This document shows positions 1 to 10,144 of a DNA stretch of 64,000 bases, piece after piece (position 1 is the stretch's first letter; each line of letters opens with the position of its first letter). The position numbers were made by a program, and so were the translations under genes. The stretch covers positions 14,574,124 through 14,638,123 of the forward strand of contig NC_072464.1 of NCBI RefSeq assembly GCF_027596085.1. The letters are read 5' to 3'. Origin of the DNA: Anoplopoma fimbria (lineage: Eukaryota > Chordata > Actinopteri > Perciformes > Anoplopomatidae). The notes under the pieces were generated by a model. That model ran no database searches, had not been told where the DNA came from, and saw only the letters and a program-made list of their open reading frames with translations.

Positions 1-1053
1 CTTATAAAACAAGATTTCTACTTACCAACACACAAGCGTCAAACAAACTAAGAATGTTTGGATAGATTTTGGACAAATGTATTCAAATTGGCAACACAAC
101 ATTGACTCAATATATATTTATACACGGACTGAAATATATAACCTCCGATGGGACACTCCATTTTTGGACTGGCTAAGGTGAAGTATTTTTTTTTTTAATT
201 CTGATGTCCTGAAAAGGTGGAAATAGATCAACACACTAGGAGAACTGTTCTGCTGTGTGACAAAGACAGTCATAGTAACCCTTTACATCTACATATTATA
301 TATTAACCAAACCCTTTTATAAAAGAACACTATTCATTTAGCTTTTTGGTCCAGCAACATTACTGTACTTTATTTACCAATGAGTTATGGTGACAGTATT
401 GAGGTACAGCATCCATATGGATCGTTCTCAGCACAAACTGTTTTTTCATGGGCCGGGATACGTCAAACCATTTTGAATGTTCCTTAAAAAAGAAAAAAGT
501 TTACTAAAAGTTTATTACTTGAGAAAGTTGTAATTATGTCTTTCCCAACTACAGAGGGAAACCACAGGTGGCCATCTAGCAGTTTTCCTCCAAGTACATG
601 AATTAAAAATTGTTGAGACCACCCTGAATTAAAATGCTCACAACAATCAGGAAAACTTAAACAAAAAGAAAGGGGAAAAAAAAAAAAAAAAAAAAAAAAA
701 AGGATTTTGGCATGTAGTTCAGCTTATGGTTTATGAGACATGCATGAGGTCATTTCAACATCAAAAGAACACAGTGTGATTTTCCTTTTTTCCCATTACA
801 AGCCATATCTATCTGAGACGTGTCCCTGCCTTGGACAATTTCAAATCATCCATTTATGTGAATAAAACACTTTTTAAAAAATTACCCTGCATCTCAAAGT
901 TAGGATTTGGCCCCAAATGAAAAACCTTCTACATTCTTTTATGTTGTGAACAGCCTGACCAAGCAAAGTGGCGGGGGGGGAAAAAGAAGAAGAGAAAACA
1001 AATACAACATGAAAATAATGATGTGGATGTTCTTCCAAGAGTCCACATCCGAC
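1..1053 (-). other. sumo3: Probable 3' UTR of sumo3
   Basis: About 1 kb downstream of the sumo3 stop codon (TAA at 1056-1054) has no convincing open frame and is AT-rich. A minus-strand AATAAA signal lies at 369-374, and there is a 25-base poly-A run (plus strand) near 677-701. The true polyadenylation site cannot be fixed from sequence alone and may lie at or beyond the window edge. Confidence 0.5.
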
Positions 1054-3554
1054 TTAAGAAGAGACTCCTCCTGTCTGTTGTTGAAATACATCAATAGTGT
1101 CCTCATCCTCCATCTCCAGCTGAAATTAACAAAACAAAATATATTATTCTACAGCAAATATATAATATTTATCATCATGGGATTAGAATCCTAAATACTT
1201 TTTTGCTACCGACAGCAATGAGTATTAAAAAGTACCATAAACTGGCATTACATGTCTGGTTAGATGAGCAATTATCTGCTACATCTACTGTAGTCCCGGA
1301 TTCACATTGATACATTTGGACAAATGGTATTTATATATACATATACATATACATACATATATTAGGTACTTTTTTGGATGCCTGCTTGTATTTTGACATC
1401 TGAAAATTAAACCATTTGCTTCTTTAATTTTAATATATATGATTTACATTTTGTACTACCTTGTCATTTACGAGAGAGAGAGAGAGAGAGAGAGAGAACA
1501 AAGGTGAAACCAAACCCATCTTAAAAAAGCATTTTTGTTGCCAGCTCTAGTGCTTTCTAAACTGACTAAACAAGTACGAGCTCAGCATTCATCTAGCTTT
1601 GCATTTGCTTTGCATTTCTTATTTAGATCAAGATCAATACGGTCTCATGTCTGAACTCAAAATGAAGCTACTGCCATCTTGTGAATAGCCAGGACTGAAA
1701 ACAATGGCAAACTGCTAGCCTTGGTCTGTTCAAATTAAACAAAATGTACCTTCCAGCACATTTAAAACTCACTTATAAATGTTATTATTGTGCTTATCGG
1801 TTACAATATTGCCTCCTTAAATGTATACTCTAACAAGAAAACTTTGCATTATTTCCCTTTGAATTTATGTCTTGTTACATATATACTCTCCACTGCACAG
1901 CTCAAGAGGAGTAACAGCATAAAAACACTTGATAACATTGAGTGTACAAAGGTCAATGACATGACACACACCCGTGTTCTGACACATTACCCATTTGTGC
2001 CTCGAAATAAAAATAAAAAGCATGATTGACCTAAGAAAGAAATTACAAACTGAACTGTTAAAAATATATTCAGAATCATGTAAATAAGACTATTTGAACT
2101 TTTAGTAACAGCTTGTCATTATGGGGATTTTTGAAGAGTTCAGCTTTCACCAACCTGTGACGGTGTGTCTGTTTCATTAATTGGCTGTCCATCAAACCTA
2201 AACCTTATCTGACGAATTGACAATCCCTGTAAAAGACAGAAAAAGCATTTAAGTGAGATTTAGCATCCAGTTAGACATCAATTAAACATTATAAACAGTT
2301 GTGTTTTTTCCAAGTCTAGTGTTAGGACTAAAGTTAAAAGTATATTGTTGACACAGTGAAATACATGTTTAGGTTTCAGTCTTTCAGAATGAACTTACCT
2401 GTCTTTCGCAGTATGCCTTCATTAGTTTGCTGAGAGGAGTATGCCTTTTGATTTTGAACTGTACAACTGACCCATCCTGACCAGCCACCTTGAGGTTAAT
2501 GTGGTCGTTCTCCGTCTTCACTCCCTCCTGCAACGAAAACACTCATCAGTGGAAGCAACATAAACCTCTGTTACAATACCGTTATTCCCATCTGTGAATT
2601 TAAAGTTTGATAAAAAAAAAAAAAAAAAAAAAAGAGAACACGTAATCTGACTGTATGTCGTACAAGTCAGGGAGACAAGCGATGGGAAGACACACACACA
2701 CGCTTTACTCTGCTTACTACTATTATATGAATAATTTATGTCATATACATTGAATGTGTTGTATCTCTGTTATGCTGTTCATTCTGTACACATGACATCT
2801 ATTGCATTCTGTCCATCCTGGGAGAAGGATCCCTCCTCTGTCGCTCTCCCAGAGGTTTCTTCCTTTTTTTCCCCTCCCTGTTAAAGGTTCCAGGACAGAG
2901 GATGTGAGGGTCTAAGGACAGAGGATGTGAGGGTCTAAGGACAGAGGATGTGAGGGTCTAAGGACAGAGGATGTGAGGGTCTAAGGACAGAGGATGTGAG
3001 GGTCTAAGGACAGAGGATGTGAGGGTCTAAGGACAGAGGATGTGAGGGACTAAGGACAGATGATGATAAGGACAGGGTCTAAGGACAGAGGATGTGAGGG
3101 TCTAAGGACAGAGGATGTGAGGGTCTAAGGACAGAGGATGTGAGGGTCTAAGGACAGAGGATGTGAGGGACTAAGGACAGAGGATGTGAGGGACTAAGGA
3201 CAGAGGATGTGAGGGACTAAGGACAGAGGATGTGAGGGACTAAGGACAGAGGATGTCGCATGTGTAAAGCCTGTGAGGCAAATTTGTAATTTGTGATTCT
3301 GGGCTATACAAAACAAACTGAATTGGGAAAAAAATAAACACATGGGATACAGCCGGCTCCTTCATGAAAGGCCTGGTGACAGTGAAAGCTCATTTACTAC
3401 CTACAGGAATGATTATGTACATATTCAACCTGAAACTAGTTCATCCTGCCTGTTACCTATTCACCCACACATATAAGATGGGAGTGTATTGTTCATTAGA
3501 TCCAGACAAGATACAAAGACAGTTCTGCTTCCTCTTCCTGACGTCACAACATGC

Positions 3555-3615
<61 letters not shown>

Positions 3616-3870
3616 GTCCTGGAGGAAGGCTTCACCGTCCACACGCATATGTTGCTCCATTTGGTGCACATCAGCCTAGTCCGCGTTCAAATCCGGCGCA
3701 GAAGACACAATGGCGCAAATGAATGGGGGGGGGGGGGGAAACACACACACACACACAGAGCAAATCGTGCATTTCATTGACAATCTCTGCAAACGCGTCT
3801 TTAATGTAAAAGTAACCCGGGCTGTAACCAGCAGAGCTCGATGTGTGTGTACGTGGGGGCTGTGCAAACA

Positions 3871-3904
<34 letters not shown>

Positions 3905-4121
3905 CGTGTAAAGCGAGAAGCCCCGCAACCTTTGTTTTCTCCGCCGACCCGCTCAAAATGCGGTATCTGTAGCCTGGGAGCGCGGCTAGCTTAGCATAAT
4001 GCTAACTCACGTAAACTTGCACACAGCAATCATTAGCAGCTAACTGCACACGTGTGGAGCATGCTCCTCCGAAACACACACACAGAGTAGCGTGACTGAC
4101 CTTTGGCTTTTCTTCAGACAT
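1054..4121 (-). CDS. sumo3: SUMO-2/3 family small ubiquitin-like modifier precursor (sumo3)
   Basis: Four coding exons read on the minus strand: 4101-4121, 2399-2527, 2155-2226 and 1054-1119. Every junction is GT-AG and all codons join in phase, giving 95 aa. The product starts MSEEKPK and keeps the VKTE sumoylation motif (Lys11) used by SUMO-2/3 to build chains. The beta-grasp core follows, then the QQQTGG terminus, whose di-glycine (residues 91-92) is exposed by SENP proteases before conjugation by E1/Ubc9. The tail removed during maturation is only Val-Ser-Ser. In the family, the mature protein attaches to lysines of nuclear targets. The length equals that of SUMO-2 precursors. The sumo3 name, rather than sumo2, rests on the neighbouring pttg1ip gene, since the proteins are nearly identical. 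A processed pseudogene is excluded by the introns. Confidence 0.93.
1472..1497. repeat. (GA)n microsatellite
   Basis: An uninterrupted run of about 13 GA units inside the third intron of sumo3. The rest of that intron (1120-2154) is AT-rich and shows no gene or clear mobile element. Confidence 0.9.
2793..3340 (+). repeat. Dispersed fish repeat whose core has expanded into a 23-bp minisatellite
   Basis: In intron 1 of sumo3, 2892-3256 holds tandem 23-bp units (aggacagaggatgtgaggg followed by tcta or acta). There are 14 full units, one irregular 29-bp unit at 3053-3081 and a final partial unit. The first six units end tcta and the seventh acta; after the irregular unit, three tcta units are followed by four acta units. 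The flanks, 2793-2890 (ccctcctctgtcgctctccc region) and 3257-3340 (gaggcaaatttgtaatttg, then gggctatacaaaacaaactg), look like the two halves of a dispersed element that I recall from many teleost genomes. The tandem array would then be internal amplification of one element. The family name is not certain. Confidence 0.75.
3557..3613. repeat. (CA)n microsatellite in sumo3 intron 1
   Basis: About 28 CA units. Further simple sequence follows in the same intron: a 14-base G run at 3725-3738, a short (CA)n at 3739-3757 and a 30-base A run at 3873-3902. The apparent open frames here are repeat translations. Confidence 0.95.
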
Positions 4122-4330
4122 TGTGCTGTTTTTCCCCGAGGATGTGTTGTTAACGCAGAGGCGGACTGTTTTGCGGTGAAGCGGGTTATCTGTTCCTCCG
4201 GCGTTTCTCTCGGACCAGGAGCGCGCATTGAAATTCAACCAACGCAATTCGAGGAAATGGGTCACGTGATCCGGGTTTCTTCGGCGCCGCGGATACGTGA
4301 GCGCGCATGCTGATTTGTGCGTTCCCGCGA
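4122..4330 (-). promoter_or_regulatory. sumo3: sumo3 5' UTR and CpG-rich promoter
   Basis: The 200 bp upstream of the sumo3 ATG (4121-4119) are clearly richer in CpG than the surrounding AT-rich DNA. A palindromic TCACGTGA box, of the type bound by USF/MYC bHLH factors, lies at 4262-4269. A gcgcgcatgc motif resembling an NRF1 site is at 4301-4310. No TATA box is evident. This fits a housekeeping CpG-island promoter, which is inferred from composition and motifs only. Confidence 0.6.
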
Positions 4331-4414
4331 CATAGGTTAAAACAAAAAGGGGGGGCAGTCAGCCAGGGCCTTTAGTACAGGCCCGAGGCCAGAAGAAGCA
4401 TTACACTGGAACAG

Positions 4415-4646
4415 TACAGTACCAGGCAAAAGTTTTGGACACACCTTCTCATTCAACTACTGTGAAGAATGTAAAATATAAAACATATTCTGGTTTGTTG
4501 AGCATTTGTTTGTTTACTACATAATTCCATATGTGTTCCTTCATAGTTTGGATGTCTTCAATATTAATATACAATGTAGAAAAAAATAAAAATAAAGAAA
4601 AGCCATTGAATGAGAAAGTAAGTCCAAACTTTTGACTGGTACTGTA
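4415..4646 (+). mobile_element. Tc1/mariner-like non-autonomous element, copy 1
   Basis: About 230 bp bounded by inverted ends: cagtaccaggcaaaagtttt on the left and its complement ending gactggtactg on the right. It is flanked by TA, the target used by Tc1/mariner transposases. It encodes no transposase. Its interior matches the copies at 4754 and 9299 in the same orientation. I recognise the CAGTACCAGTCAAAAGTTTGGACACACC-type end as a widespread fish repeat, without a certain family name. Confidence 0.8.
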
Positions 4647-4693
4647 TATATATATATATATATGCAGTATCAGTCAAAAGTTATATCAAAAGT

Positions 4694-4754
<61 letters not shown>
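4645..4754. repeat. (TA)n arrays with a fragment of a Tc1-like end between them
   Basis: Two TA runs, about 4645-4662 and 4696-4754, enclose a short rearranged piece (cagtatcagtcaaaagtt followed by atatcaaaagttattata). The reverse complement of that piece recurs near 8868-8895 on the far side of pttg1ip. Confidence 0.85.
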
Positions 4755-4758
<4 letters not shown>

Positions 4759-4949
4759 CAGTCAAAAGTTTGGACACACCTTCTCATTCAACTACTGTGA
4801 ATAATCTAAAATATAAAACATATTCTGGTTTGTTGAGCATTTGTTTGTTTACCACATAATTCCATATGTGTTCCTTCATAGTTTGATTGTCTTCAATATT
4901 AATTAAAAAAAATAAAGAAAAAACATTGAATGAGAAGGTGTGTCCAAAC
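4754..4949 (+). mobile_element. Tc1/mariner-like non-autonomous element, copy 2, right end truncated
   Basis: Same orientation and interior as copy 1. It starts agtaccagtcaaaagtttgg directly after a (TA)n tract. It stops in the right inverted repeat at gtgtgtccaaac and lacks the terminal gactggtactg. A few internal bases are also deleted near 4900-4915. Confidence 0.78.
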
Positions 4950-5854
4950 AAATCTCACAGGTCTGTAGTCTTTAGGAGACTGCATTATCTGTTTTTCTGA
5001 AATCATTCCCAGGAACTACAATTAAAGCATACAGATGAGCTTATTTTGATCTATCTTGTTTCTGTGTTTGTGTTTGGGTAGAGTGTGGATTGGGGGTAAA
5101 TTGGGAAAATTTATTTGGAAATATATTATCAATTAAAGTCACAAAAAATACTTTGATTTTTTGAAATTTGTTTTTCACAAAAGCTGCACAATAATCAAAT
5201 CCCTCACATGTAGTTACATTTCTTTTATCCAGGGAAGTTCTTAAACAAATGATAATCCTGATATTTAACAAAAAATAGCAATATGTGTAAAATGAGTTAC
5301 ATGTGATAAATTAACCTTTTATATAAAAATAAATGTACTTGAGACATGAATGATGATCAGTAAAACAGTGTGTATTACTAATATAGTATGACAATGATAC
5401 TGATAGTTATAAAAGAAGCACCACAAGCTCTGATCCACTCTTGAGTTATTGAAATCCAACAATAGTGAATTTTATGCAAAATGACACAGTAATGTTTGTA
5501 TATCATGCTGGACAATATGTTTTGAAAGATTTGCCCTGACATCTCAGTTTCCTGTGTGGACAGAAAAACAAGTTAACTCAACATATTCTCCTATAATAAT
5601 GTACATCTAATTAAGGCATAAGAAATATGAATTTGGTATAACAACAGAGAGCAACGTGTATAACATGTATGAAATATTAGGCGAATAGACGGTGTTTGAA
5701 ATATAGTGCACACAAAGTAATTTCAGAACATCTTGGTGACACTGAAAACATAACAGGTAATCACAGTTTTATATGCTACATCTGGATCAATGTTACTGGC
5801 ATCATTAAATCATCATACGGGATTTTTCTTAAGGAATCATCGCTGACATTCTTC
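4950..5854 (-). other. pttg1ip: Probable 3' UTR of pttg1ip plus intergenic DNA
   Basis: AT-rich sequence between the pttg1ip stop codon (TGA, 5857-5855) and the Tc1-like copies. Candidate minus-strand AATAAA signals exist, for example at 5110-5115, but none can be chosen with confidence. No open frame here has family similarity that I recognise. Confidence 0.4.
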
Positions 5855-8450
5855 TCAATGATCGTTCATCCGGGCGTAGGGATTATCCTTTGCCATACCT
5901 GTAAAAAACAACAGAGAACAAATTGTATAACCCATTTTATGGGTACTAAAAGGGAAAGCATGTCACTGGATTAGAATTAGTACATATCAAGACTAGTTAG
6001 CAAGTGTTTTGCTTGTTGCATACAATTTAAACTGTGGGTTAAAAGCAAGTAAAACAACTGTATCTAAAATCTGTGTCTTCCAAAAATCAATGGAGTAAAA
6101 AGCATTCAAATAAAATGTTTGTGCATCAGCTTTGTACATTATTGTTGATACCCAGTAGAGGGCACTACGAGATCAACAATTGTTGTTTTTATTTTTACTC
6201 TTATTTAAGACTTTTTTATTTTGTTCCTAGTTTCATTGGCTCAGATTCCATCATCTTTATCCTATTTTATCTATCTTACCTTTCCCATACCCCGTTATGC
6301 ATTCATTTTGCAACTCTTTTATCACTGTGCATGCAGGCAAAGCTTTGTGAAAAAGCCTATTTGATATTCCACCATTTACATTTATAATCCTACTCAAACC
6401 AAGAAATTAGTCTCACCATATTTCTGCCTGATTTCATCATGTCTCAGCTGCATTTCTGTTCTCCTGTAAGGGAAGAAACAAAGACAAATTGTTGGACAAC
6501 AGAGAACACTGGACACTATCACACCCACAGTGTTTGAATCCTGATTTAAGGATCAACACAAAACCCGTTATTTACAAACCTGCCACTTAAAAGTACATAA
6601 TAATATAAAATGACTATAGATTTCTGTCTGCACCATTTTTGAGAAGGCAAAACATTTTGCCTATTTGTCATGAACATTTATTTATCAACATGCTGATGTG
6701 GAAAGTCCATAATTTGTGCTTTAGGAGACCTCCTCTTATGTTATTTTATGGTTATTGTTGATGATACTTCCACAAACAAATATGGGCTTGTATTTTTTTT
6801 TATCTGAATATCTGAATATATATATATTTGTTATTTTCAGATACCATCCTCAACAGTTACTTACTTTGCTTTCTGACGGCTATTCCTCGCACGGGTTTGT
6901 CGCTCCACTTGCACTTCTTCTCTCTTGTTCCTAGGATATACAATTAAATTATTATTCATCATACTGATTTTGTTTTAACAAAAGCTTACATTGCAATATA
7001 AATGACAATAGTGAGACCAGAAGTCTAATGTGATATAGATATACATATTCATATAGTCTCCTCCTGATCCAAAAGCCATTGTTAAATTAACACGTTTTTA
7101 GAAGAGGCTAGACCACGGCTAAATAGAAAGATCAATGTTATTATTTTCAGAGCTAAGCTGCTGTTACAAATTCTGGCAGGCTTTTGGAGACGGCGGTATC
7201 AGCCTGGCCTCGCACAAAAACGACCCATTGTGTTCCCTGTCCTCCTCCTTCCATGTTGAACCACATTTCACAGCCAACACTTCACGTGATTCAATGCTCA
7301 CCCAATTCTTTCACACTTGCAGCAGCAGAAGCAGCAAACACAAAGGCCAATAATGATGACGCCACCCACCACTGACATAGTGATGATCAAAATCTGGAAG
7401 TTCACTGGAAATCGAAAGGCAGACACAGAGAGGAAAAAGGAACACTGAAAAACACTCAATGATGAGCCTTGCATCATATTACAAATCATATTAAATAGAC
7501 ACAAATGCCCCTTTTTGACTTTAACTATTGGTAGTCCGGGACTTCATAGACCAAAAAAAGTAGCCAGTTAGAAGTTTGTTAAGGTTCTTCTGTAGTGATA
7601 ATTATAAAACACTCTCATTTAAGTAAAGTAATTGACTAGTCAGACATACATTTTCAATTACTGACATTACATGACTATTAGTAAACCAAGATTTTCTGTA
7701 ATTAATTTGATTATTGAGTATTCTGCTTATAATAATTTCTATGGATTAAACAATTAAACTAGAAAATAGTGTTAAATGCATATCACAAAATTCAGGTGTT
7801 GACAAAATGACCCAAACAATGAAAAAGGTCCTGCGTCATTTCATTTAGCAGGATATGCCCAGATGTGAGGCCTAAGATTTAGTCAGTCTTACCCCAACAC
7901 AACCCCCATCGTGCATCATTCAGTGGACACACACTGCTGGGGGGCAGGATGTTCCTCACTGGATAGTCCATGCATTGTTTGGTTGGTGTGCACCACAAAC
8001 ACTGCAACAAAAACAGCAGCAAACACTGGGCTTAGTACTGTAGCTCTGTTATTTACAGTAACTAACAGAGCCCACGCCACTGACAAAGCTGAAACCAGTT
8101 ACATTGTAGTTCATGAGACTTACTGTCACATTCTCCAGACATTCAGCACAACTGGTGTTGGATCTCAAGGCACAAGGAGCTGAAAGGGAAATAAAATACA
8201 GTGAGTTTTATTATTTTACAACTGGCCTTCTTTTAACATTGTAGGTTCTGGCTGTTGTATAAATGGCCTTACAGGAAAAATAAAACCTTAGTAGAGGTTT
8301 AACTTTATGCCCACAGTAACAAACCATTATCATGAATTGAGAATATTATCATGTCTCCTCTTAGTAGTGAAAATCCACTTTTCTGCTGTCATGTGACCAC
8401 CTCCTGACCTAACTCTAGCAATGAAAAACAAAGCACAACAACTAAATCTT

Positions 8451-8483
<33 letters not shown>

Positions 8484-8590
8484 TTACTCGGAGCTGGAGA
8501 AGGAGTCGGTGTCTGCGCCTTGGTGGTGAGAAAAACACCGTAGAAAAGCAATGCAAAAACAAAGGCTGGGGCTCTGTAAACTCCGGACAT
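5855..8590 (-). CDS. pttg1ip: Pituitary tumor-transforming gene 1 interacting protein (PTTG1IP / PBF)
   Basis: Seven coding exons on the minus strand: 8488-8590, 8124-8179, 7893-8001, 7302-7404, 6865-6930, 6417-6463 and 5855-5898. All have GT-AG junctions and join in phase to 175 aa (human is 180 aa). Residues 1-25 form a hydrophobic signal peptide. A cysteine-rich PSI-like ectodomain follows, with C-A-E-C, CLWC and the RWGLCW motif. A membrane span ILIITMSVVGGVIIIGL leads into a run of cysteines (CVCCFCCCKC). The cytoplasmic tail is a charged helix with the family signature RHDEIRQKYG and ends NPYARMNDH. In mammals the protein binds securin (PTTG1) and helps its nuclear entry, and it also affects iodide transporter trafficking. 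Those roles are family knowledge. A (CA)n tract begins inside the exon 1 donor site. Confidence 0.93.
7761..7925. repeat. Source segment of a local duplication (pttg1ip intron 3 and the 3' end of exon 3)
   Basis: This segment of pttg1ip is repeated, with few mismatches but an internal length difference, at 9023-9293. It contains the last 33 bp of coding exon 3 and its 5' splice site. The duplicate keeps about 110 bp (near 9050-9170) that is absent here, so one copy has gained or lost that block. Confidence 0.85.
8457..8482. repeat. (CA)n abutting the pttg1ip exon 1 donor site
   Basis: About 13 CA units. On the transcribed strand the donor reads GTAAG and runs straight into (TG)n, so the repeat forms the +6 onward part of the 5' splice site. 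Confidence 0.9.
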
Positions 8591-8710
8591 TGTGAAACAA
8601 CCGCAAACCTCCGACTGCATGGAAGTGAATGACCAAACTAAGGTTAGTGAGGAGTCGGACTGGAGGGTGGACCTCCTCCAGGGCTGACGTCACGAACTGC
8701 TGACGCTGGC
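8591..8710 (-). promoter_or_regulatory. pttg1ip: pttg1ip promoter with a palindromic CRE
   Basis: A perfect TGACGTCA cAMP-response element lies at 8685-8692, about 95 bp upstream of the pttg1ip ATG (8590-8588), in a locally CpG-containing stretch. Binding by CREB/ATF proteins is expected from the motif but has not been shown here. Confidence 0.55.
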
Positions 8711-8865
8711 GTCGTGGAACGACTGAAGAGTGAAACGTCTTAAACCCAAAATATATTTTGTGATGCCAGAAAATGTTCAATATAGGTGAGAGTGTCCATT
8801 CCATCGTGTTTTATATATATATATAAATATATAAAATAATAATAATAATAATATAATAAATATAT

Positions 8866-8894
8866 ATAACTTTTGATATAACTTTTGACTGGTA

Positions 8895-8938
<44 letters not shown>

Positions 8939-8942
8939 ACTG

Positions 8943-8979
<37 letters not shown>

Positions 8980-9010
8980 ACTGGTACTGGTATATATATA
9001 TATATATATA
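8866..9010. repeat. Tandem modules of Tc1-like end plus (TA)n
   Basis: Three successive pieces ending gactggtact are each followed by a TA run, the longest about 8898-8933. Each piece is the right-hand terminal inverted repeat of the Tc1-like element, without the element body. This looks like slippage or serial insertion at a TA array. Confidence 0.8.
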
Positions 9011-9022
9011 CTTCTAAATGTC

Positions 9023-9293
9023 AGAAAATAGTGTTAAATGCATATCACAAATTCCTAAAGCACAAGTTCAGGTCTTCAAATAAGTTTTTAGATATTCACT
9101 TTACTATCAACTAAGAAAGAAAAAAAGCAGCAAATCATCACTAACTAAAAGCTGTAACTATAGAATGTCGACAAAATGACCCAAACAATGAAAAAGTCCT
9201 GCGTCATTTCATTTAGCAGGATATACCCAGATGTGAGGCCTAAGATTTAGTCAGTCTTACCCCAACACAACCCCCATCTTGCATCATTCAGTG
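9023..9293 (-). pseudogene. Captured duplicate fragment of pttg1ip (intron 3 plus part of exon 3)
   Basis: This is a second copy of 7761-7925 in the same orientation, lying upstream of the pttg1ip start. On the minus strand it preserves the last 33 bp of coding exon 3 and the following GTAAG donor, and has no acceptor for it. Tc1-like ends with (TA)n lie on one side (to 9010) and a complete Tc1-like copy on the other (from 9299). It is not expected to encode protein. Confidence 0.8.
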
Positions 9294-9298
9294 TATAT

Positions 9299-9532
9299 AT
9301 ACAGTACCAGTCAAAAGTTTGGACACACCTTCACATTCAACTACTTTGAAGAATCTAAAATATAAAACATATTCTGGTTTGTTGAGCATTTGTTTGTTTT
9401 CCACATAATTCCATATGTGTTCCTTCATAGTTTGGATGTCTTCAATATTAATCTACAATGTAGAAAAAAATAAAAATAAAGAAAAACCATTGAATGAGAA
9501 GGTGTGTCCAAACCTTTGACTGGTACTGTATA
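9299..9532 (+). mobile_element. Tc1/mariner-like non-autonomous element, copy 3 (complete)
   Basis: The best preserved copy. The left end is acagtaccagtcaaaagttt and the right end is the complement tttgactggtactgt, with TATATA on both sides as the target. It has the same orientation as the copies at 4415 and 4754, so direct copies flank pttg1ip. Confidence 0.85.
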
Positions 9533-10144
9533 TATAAAAAAAAAACAGTCCAAAGAATAGATTAAGTCTCGGCTTCTTTATGCTTTAAGTAACCAATTAC
9601 TTTTGTAATACTTATTATATAGACCTATTAGTTTAAGCCATTAATAACAACACGCTTTGTGTTGCCAGGTTGTGTAAAGCTTGATCTTTTTATTTTCTTT
9701 CAGCAGGACACAATGCTTTGTCAGACAAATACAGACAGTTCTAAAAGCCTTTTATTAGTGGCTTAATATCATGTGTTGTTTTAGAGAACTTACGCTGAAC
9801 TTTTGCTGAAGGCATTTGAAAATAGACAAACCTGACATCTTATAATTATGACCCCTTATGACTTTTCTGAAATGCATTAACTTGATTGTTAATTAATAAA
9901 TACATTATTTTGTTCTTCATTTTATACACAAACATGCACATCAAAATACACATCAGATGCACACTAATTCCAGCTTTGGTGATTTAACCAAAATTGGTAT
10001 CAGCTATACTAACATGTCGTAATGTGTTCATATTTTACATCTTGGGCATTCAGACAAACATCCACAGAGTTGGCACATTTACTGTACGCATCATTTTGTC
10101 CCCTGCGAGACGTGACAATGAGACAGTAAGAACAAACACAAAGC
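9533..10144. other. Intergenic DNA between pttg1ip and the myosin-X 3' end
   Basis: About 600 bp of AT-rich sequence with no open frame, RNA gene or clear repeat that I can identify. It lies just beyond the predicted myosin-X polyadenylation site. Confidence 0.5.

Noticed and set aside
2892..3256. Regular direct repeats that could suggest a CRISPR-like array
   Set aside because: The units are contiguous with no unique spacers, and the host is a vertebrate; it is a minisatellite.
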